This document shows, one piece after another, positions 6,120 through 10,515 of a DNA stretch of 10,515 nt. The stretch spans positions 1 to 10,515 of the forward strand of contig CAZZLN010000055.1 in NCBI GenBank assembly GCA_964654945.1, read 5' to 3'. Origin of the DNA: HGM11788 sp964654945. GTDB taxonomy: Bacteria > Bacillota > Clostridia > Lachnospirales > CAG-274. The notes under the pieces are model-generated. The model saw only the letters and a list, made by a program, of their open reading frames with translations, did not search any database and was not told where the DNA came from. How positions within the stretch are numbered: position 1 is the stretch's first letter; every line of letters starts with the position of its first letter. The translations under genes were made by a program, and so were the position numbers.

Positions 6120-7186
6120 ATTTTTTCTTCCTCTCTTTTATTTCTAAATCCTATTGAAACAAGACTTAATAATCTGAATTTTCTTAATATAAACTTACTT
6201 ATACAAACAGAAATTGCTGCAGATATAGCAACTGTTAAAAAAAGAGATAACAGCCAAGGTAAATTCAAACTACCAAGAGTCTTGCCTATAGCAAATACAA
6301 AATATATATGTATAAGATAAATATCGTAGGAATAATCTCCTATTGATTTTAAAATATTTCCTATTGAAAAATGCGATAATTTTTCTGAAATAAAAAATAC
6401 AACTATAACGATACACCAATTAAATAGATTATGTATAAAAGCATATCCTTCTTCAACAATAATTGACCTTTTATCAGGCATTATATTATAAATTATAAAA
6501 AGGCCCACAGCCAAAAACGCCGAAAATAATGCTATTTTATTTTTGTTTTTAATAAAATAATTTTTGTTATTGTATGTCCATTTGAAAATAAATCTACCTA
6601 TTAAAAAATCAGAAAAATGCTTAAAAAATTTCCAAATAATATGATATAATTCAAAATAGTAGTTTAAGAATATTCCCAAGGCTATTACAATAATTATTGA
6701 CAATATATTATTTAGCTTTTTACCAGCAAACACACTAACTATAAAAAATATAAAAAGTATGTATATAAACCAAAGATATTCAACATAAAGGCCTGAACTA
6801 ATAAGTATATTCCATATTATTGATCCAATGTCTAATTCAGCAAAGCCTATTTCAATCATTGCATTTCCTATTTTATCTACCGGAATTAAATATGCAAGTT
6901 TTGTTCCCCCGTAAAGAAGTATAGACCAAAATAAATATGGAATAATAAGTTGTAAGAATTTGTTATAAATAAATTCTTTTTTATTATTATAATATTTTTC
7001 TGATTTCATTTCAAACAAAAAGCCTGAAATAAGAAAAAACACAGTAACATCTGCACCAACTATACTTAGTATATATTTATCAGCAGAAATATCAGGCAGA
7101 TTATTTACAGCATGATGTATTAAAACCATAATAATACCCCAAAATCTCATAATCTGTATTGATTTTTTAGAAATATATTCACTCAT
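6116..7186 (-). CDS. Acyltransferase family 3 membrane protein, copy 2
   Basis: This is the second, identical copy of the 356-residue membrane acyltransferase described at 187-1257. It has the same start context (GGAGA 6 nt before ATG), Arg14, the HH pair at 24-25 and the FFLISGFLF segment. In this copy the upstream genes are intact apart from GT-X, so it sits in what looks like the original operon: two GT4 genes, GT-X, acyltransferase, then the chimera and the heptose cassette. The predicted role is O-acylation of the glycan repeat unit or its lipid-linked precursor at the cytoplasmic membrane. A direct repeat of 218 bp lies on each side of it, which could allow its loss by recombination. 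Confidence 0.9.
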   Translation of the reverse strand: MSEYISKKSIQIMRFWGIIMVLIHHAVNNLPDISADKYILSIVGADVTVFFLISGFLFEMKSEKYYNNKKEFIYNKFLQLIIPYLFWSILLYGGTKLAYLIPVDKIGNAMIEIGFAELDIGSIIWNILISSGLYVEYLWFIYILFIFFIVSVFAGKKLNNILSIIIVIALGIFLNYYFELYHIIWKFFKHFSDFLIGRFIFKWTYNNKNYFIKNKNKIALFSAFLAVGLFIIYNIMPDKRSIIVEEGYAFIHNLFNWCIVIVVFFISEKLSHFSIGNILKSIGDYSYDIYLIHIYFVFAIGKTLGSLNLPWLLSLFLTVAISAAISVCISKFILRKFRLLSLVSIGFRNKREEEKI

Positions 7187-7235
7187 AAATTTTCTCCAAA
7201 AATAATCTTATATATATCCATTAAAAAATTATTAT

Positions 7236-8265
7236 CTAAATAATAATAGATTTTAGCTTTTGAGTTATTGTCTTGTAGGAAAACTTTGTTTTAAACAAAT
7301 TATAGGACTCTTTTATTAATTCCTCTTTATTTATGTTTCCGTTATCAATATTATGTAAGACCTCTGAAAGTTCCTTACCCATATCTTTAAGCAAAACACC
7401 TGTTTTGCCATTTATAACATATTCTCTCATAATATCAGTATCATCAGATATTATAAGCTTATTAAGCCTCATACATCTTAAAGTAACACTTTGTCCGGAG
7501 GCACCTGTATTTTCTTTAAAAGGGAAAATACAAGCCTTTGCACCTAATAAATATTTATCAAATTCTTCAGAAGATGTATCAGTAAGAACTTTTACATTTT
7601 CACTGTGAACACCTGACTCATATTTAATCAAATCTATATTGTTTTTTGAGCCGATTATAACTAATTTTCCCTTTATGCCGCTATTATTCCAAATATTAAT
7701 AAGCCTTTCATAATCCCTGTTAGAATAACCTCCGGCAAAATAATAATCCTGTTCCTTTTCAATATTTACAAAATCACTGTCAGAATTATTCCAATTCCCA
7801 TAGGGTAATGACACAAATACTTTTTCCGGCAAACCTATGCTCTTAGTATAAAGATGTTTTTCACATACCGAAAATAAAATTATTGTTACATTATTTTTTA
7901 TAAAAAACGGCAGTACTATGCCAAGTATCTTCTGAACTTTTTTACTGTGGAAGAAAAACCCTACCAGAATATTTTTTTGACTTTATAATATGAAGCTTGT
8001 TAAGCAGCATTAAAAACAAAGTTGTATAATTGCCTATTGACAATATTATATCGGCATTTTTAAATATTTTCCTTTTGCTTAACATTTTTCTAATCATTTT
8101 CAAGGAATTTTTTAAAGCCTCTTTTTTGGATATTATTGCATTTGCATTGTCATTATACCCCCTCCATAATAAAAGAGATTGAAATCCAAGGTCATTTTCC
8201 AGATAATCACAAGGACCTTTATAAACATTTGCATTTTCTCTTAAAATTAATCTGTTATTATTCAT
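7236..8265 (-). pseudogene. Glycosyltransferase GT-X, frameshifted, copy 2
   Basis: This is the same gene as at 1307-2336, here starting with ATG (8265), 5 nt after a GGAGGG site (8271-8276) and overlapping the end of the upstream GT4 gene by 8 bp. That arrangement supports 8265 rather than the in-frame codon at 8280. The first frame stops at 7942 after an A7 run (T7 at 7972-7978 on the plus strand); deleting one A restores one frame of about 342 residues ending at 7236. The predicted protein is a GT-B-like glycosyltransferase with an N-terminal domain (KGPCDYLENDLG, ADIILSIGNYTTLF) and a C-terminal nucleotide-sugar domain. It may be inactive, or made by slippage at the A7 tract. A sequencing error is less likely because both copies agree, but assembly of identical repeats could copy one error into both. 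Confidence 0.8.
7242..7459. repeat. Nested 218-bp direct repeat, copy in GT-X 2
   Basis: This is the same segment as 1313-1530, within the second GT-X gene. Pairing with 5820-6037 would loop out exactly one acyltransferase gene and the N-terminal part of the chimera. Confidence 0.85.
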
Positions 8266-9316
8266 TATTTCCCTCCGCATATTTTACCGCATCAATAAAT
8301 CCCTGATACATTCTGTCTATGCCGCATTCCTCATTATAAACCCTTTCCGCTTCCTTTTTCATATTTTCAAGAGCAGTGTCATCATTTAAAAGGTTTAGCA
8401 TTTTTTCTTTATATTCCTTTTCATTTTCAGCAATAATGCCGTTTTTGCCGTTTTTAAGATAATAAATTTCAGGCGGCTGAAAACCCTTCATTGTCACAAC
8501 GGGCATATTCCAAAAAATTGCCTCATTTATGCCGAGTCCGACATTGACGGGAACACTGAACACATCTCCCATTGCCCATATTTCGTTACCTTCCTCGCCG
8601 TATTTCTGACCAACATAATAAAGATTAGGAGCTGAATCAAACTTTTTTTGAAGCTCAGCTGTCATACCTGCCCCCATAGCAACAACAGCAATATTACAAA
8701 CATTTGAAAAGCTGTCAAGAAGTATGTCTATTTTCTTGCTTTTTTTCATTCTGCTTACATAAAGTATAACCTTATTTTCTTTAATGCCATATTTTTGACG
8801 AAGCTTTACAGGGTCATACTTGCTTTTGTCAATATCTGTGCAATCAACAGTGTTATAAGCCACAAAAAGCTTTTTTCTGTTTTTATCTTTAAAATTTGAA
8901 ATAGTATCGGGAGTATATGTTATTAAGGAATTACACATATTGTGTATATGATGATATAACATATTTTTAATTTTGTTATCAGGGTCTGTATCACTGACGC
9001 CCTTATTCCAAAATATCACCTTAATGCCCTTCAGCTTACAATAATATATAAGGGGAATTTGAATTTTATCTTTCAGATGAAGAAACAATATAACCACATC
9101 AGGCTTTATTTCCTTAATTTTGTTGATATATCCTTTTACAGAAAAAGGCTCGCAGTGCGCTTTAAATCTTAAATTAAATCCTGCCTGCTGATATTCATTT
9201 GACAAAACCTCAAAATCATATCCGTCTTTTGAAAATCTGTCATAAAAATAGTTATAAACCTTTTGTCTGTAATGAAAAACATAATTTGATATAAGTAATA
9301 CTTTTTTATCTGCCAT
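8258..9316 (-). CDS. Glycosyltransferase, GT4-like (GT-B fold)
   Basis: This 352-residue cytosolic glycosyltransferase probably adds one sugar of the glycan repeat unit. The N-terminal Rossmann half begins KKVLLISNYVFHYRQKVY and contains KPDVVILFLHLKDK. The C-terminal half begins at ENKVILYVSRMKKSKKID, the usual start of the donor domain, and carries VVAMGAGM, LYYVGQ, and GLGINEAIFWNMPVVTM followed by PEIYYLKNGKNG, which correspond to the donor-binding EX7E-type region of GT4 enzymes. The length is typical. Its ATG shares one base with the upstream stop (TAATG), and its end overlaps GT-X by 8 bp, so all three are probably translated in series. A decayed piece of its 3' end is found again at 2329-2470. 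Donor and acceptor are unknown. Confidence 0.85.
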   Translation of the reverse strand: MADKKVLLISNYVFHYRQKVYNYFYDRFSKDGYDFEVLSNEYQQAGFNLRFKAHCEPFSVKGYINKIKEIKPDVVILFLHLKDKIQIPLIYYCKLKGIKVIFWNKGVSDTDPDNKIKNMLYHHIHNMCNSLITYTPDTISNFKDKNRKKLFVAYNTVDCTDIDKSKYDPVKLRQKYGIKENKVILYVSRMKKSKKIDILLDSFSNVCNIAVVAMGAGMTAELQKKFDSAPNLYYVGQKYGEEGNEIWAMGDVFSVPVNVGLGINEAIFWNMPVVTMKGFQPPEIYYLKNGKNGIIAENEKEYKEKMLNLLNDDTALENMKKEAERVYNEECGIDRMYQGFIDAVKYAEGNNE

Positions 9317-10515
9317 TATTTATCAAACTCACCTTTAAAAAATTTGTCATAGCCATCTAAAAGAGCCTTGCTTGTATGCTCCCAGCTAAGCTCATTTTCA
9401 ATTCTGTTTCTTCCGAATTCACCCATTTTTATTCTCTTTTCGGGGTCATTTAAAAGCTCAATAATCTTTTTTGCCATATCTGCCGCATCATTATTTTTTG
9501 CATACAGAGAAGCCTCCTGAGCGGAATATTTGCCTTCAGTAAGGTCAAACTGAACAATAGGCTTTCCAAGAGCCATATATTCAAGAATTTTATTCATAGT
9601 GGACTTATCATTCATACTGTTGTATTTATCACTGTTTACACAAACATCGGCAGTGTTAAGATAATCAAGCATCTGCTCATCGCTTGCTCTGCCCGTAAAT
9701 TCAACACAGTCATCAAGTCCCATATCCTTTGCCTGTTTTTTTAGTGCCTCAAGATGAGGACCGCCGCCCACAATACCCCAGAACACATTGTTGTCCCGTT
9801 CTTTAATATATTTTGCGGCATCAAGAAGATATTCAATTCCCTCCTGCTGTCCGATTACGCCAAGATAGCCGACCATATATTTATAGCCGCGCTTAATTTC
9901 TTCTTTGGGTGGCTGAATTTTCATTCTTTCAAGCCTTGGACCGCTTCTTAAAACTATTACCCTCTCGGGGTTCATTTTGCCTCTTTCAATGGCAATTTTT
10001 TTGTAGGACTCATTTGTTACAAAAGCAAATGTACAGTTTTTATAAGTCAGCTTTTCTAAAAGAAACTGGCTTTTATAAAGCATTTTTTTAATAAAACCAC
10101 AGTTTTCTCCAAATTTTGCTTCAAAAAGCTCGGGGCAAATATCGTGGTGGTCAAAAACATATTTTACACCGTATTTTTTAAATTTTTTAGCTACCAAATA
10201 AATATCATCGGGAGGATTGCAGCCATGTATAACATCAAAGCCTATTTTTTTATATATTTTTTTTGCAAGCTTTATTTCAGCCTTAAGGGCGGCGGAATAC
10301 TCTCTGAAATAGCCTAAAGCTCCGTTGCCCTCCTCAGGCAAATCATGACGGAATATATTTACACCATCGATAACCTCCTCATCGGCAGTATATCCCTTTC
10401 CTTTAGGGCATATTACCGATACTGTGTAGCCGTTGGCAGCAAGAGTTGTTGACTCCTGCCACACCCTTGTGTCAAAGGGAACAGGCAAATTTTCAACTAT
10501 TATAAGAACCTTTCT
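9316..10515 (-). CDS. Glycosyltransferase, GT4 family (5' end beyond window)
   Basis: The reading frame is open through the right edge: the last bases encode RKVLIIVENLPVPFDTRVW, the classic N-terminus of a GT4 enzyme, so the true start is expected just outside the window. The TTG at 10488 is inside that motif and is not the start. The visible part is 399 residues, essentially full length. It shows an N-terminal domain with FDVIHGCNPPDD, a second domain starting YMVGYLGVIGQQEGIEYLL, the GGGPHLEALKKQA strand-loop-helix, VEFTGRASDEQM, ADVCVNSD, and KILEYMALGKPIV in the donor-binding position. It is likely one of the first transferases in building the glycan. Its stop overlaps the next start (TAATG). 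The sugar used cannot be told from sequence. Confidence 0.88.
   Translation of the reverse strand, partial: RKVLIIVENLPVPFDTRVWQESTTLAANGYTVSVICPKGKGYTADEEVIDGVNIFRHDLPEEGNGALGYFREYSAALKAEIKLAKKIYKKIGFDVIHGCNPPDDIYLVAKKFKKYGVKYVFDHHDICPELFEAKFGENCGFIKKMLYKSQFLLEKLTYKNCTFAFVTNESYKKIAIERGKMNPERVIVLRSGPRLERMKIQPPKEEIKRGYKYMVGYLGVIGQQEGIEYLLDAAKYIKERDNNVFWGIVGGGPHLEALKKQAKDMGLDDCVEFTGRASDEQMLDYLNTADVCVNSDKYNSMNDKSTMNKILEYMALGKPIVQFDLTEGKYSAQEASLYAKNNDAADMAKKIIELLNDPEKRIKMGEFGRNRIENELSWEHTSKALLDGYDKFFKGEFDK

Larger units (their letters stand above)
5930..8264. repeat. Large direct repeat, copy 2
   Basis: This is the partner of positions 1-2335. The first mismatch is at 8265 against 2336, the start codon of GT-X (ATG here, GTG in copy 1). 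Beyond it the match continues in diverged form to about 8400, inside the GT4 gene. To the left, the block from 5820 to 5929 also resembles 1313-1422, through the nested 218-bp repeat. Confidence 0.9.

Noticed and set aside
1..10515. Insertion sequence or composite transposon responsible for the repeats
   Set aside because: No transposase, recombinase or terminal inverted repeats were seen. The repeated DNA consists of glycan genes only.

Overview
The window is part of a surface-polysaccharide (capsule, exopolysaccharide or S-layer-type glycan) locus. All credible genes lie on the minus strand, so transcription runs from high to low coordinates. The low GC content, AGGAG-type ribosome binding sites, tight gene overlaps and gene content suggest a low-GC Firmicute, probably a Clostridia-like gut or rumen anaerobe. 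No gene here fixes the genus.

Layout in the direction of transcription: a GT4-type glycosyltransferase open at the right edge (10515-9316); a second GT4-type glycosyltransferase (9316-8258); a third glycosyltransferase, GT-X, broken by a one-base frameshift in an A7 tract (8265-7236); an integral-membrane acyltransferase-3 protein (7186-6116); a 102-codon chimera made of the first 27 codons of another glycosyltransferase (GT-Y) joined to the last ~75 codons of a GT-X-like gene (6119-5811); then a cassette for GDP-D-glycero-alpha-D-manno-heptose: hddA kinase (5727-4723), a fused guanylyltransferase/phosphatase hddC-gmhB (4709-3423), and gmhA isomerase (3221-2571). Together these three genes supply every enzyme from sedoheptulose 7-phosphate to the GDP-sugar.

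After gmhA comes a junction of about 100 bp (2471-2570), and then the earlier block starts again: a degraded tail of the second GT4 gene (about 2470-2329), GT-X with the same frameshift (2336-1307), the acyltransferase (1257-187), and the chimera running off the left edge (190-1). Positions 1-2335 match 5930-8264 at a constant offset of 5929 bp, with no difference found on reading; similarity then drops abruptly. The heptose cassette is therefore bracketed by direct repeats of at least 2.3 kb. A second, nested repeat of 218 bp (the GT-X 3' end) flanks each acyltransferase gene.

The likely joint role is to make GDP-heptose, assemble a heptose-containing glycan with the glycosyltransferases, and O-acylate it. 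The most interesting features are the repeat architecture, which could let the heptose cassette or the acyltransferase be gained or lost by homologous recombination; the frameshift shared by both GT-X copies; and a structured intergenic element between hddC-gmhB and gmhA whose edge sequence recurs at the rearrangement junction. No transposase, integrase, RNA gene or CRISPR array was seen.
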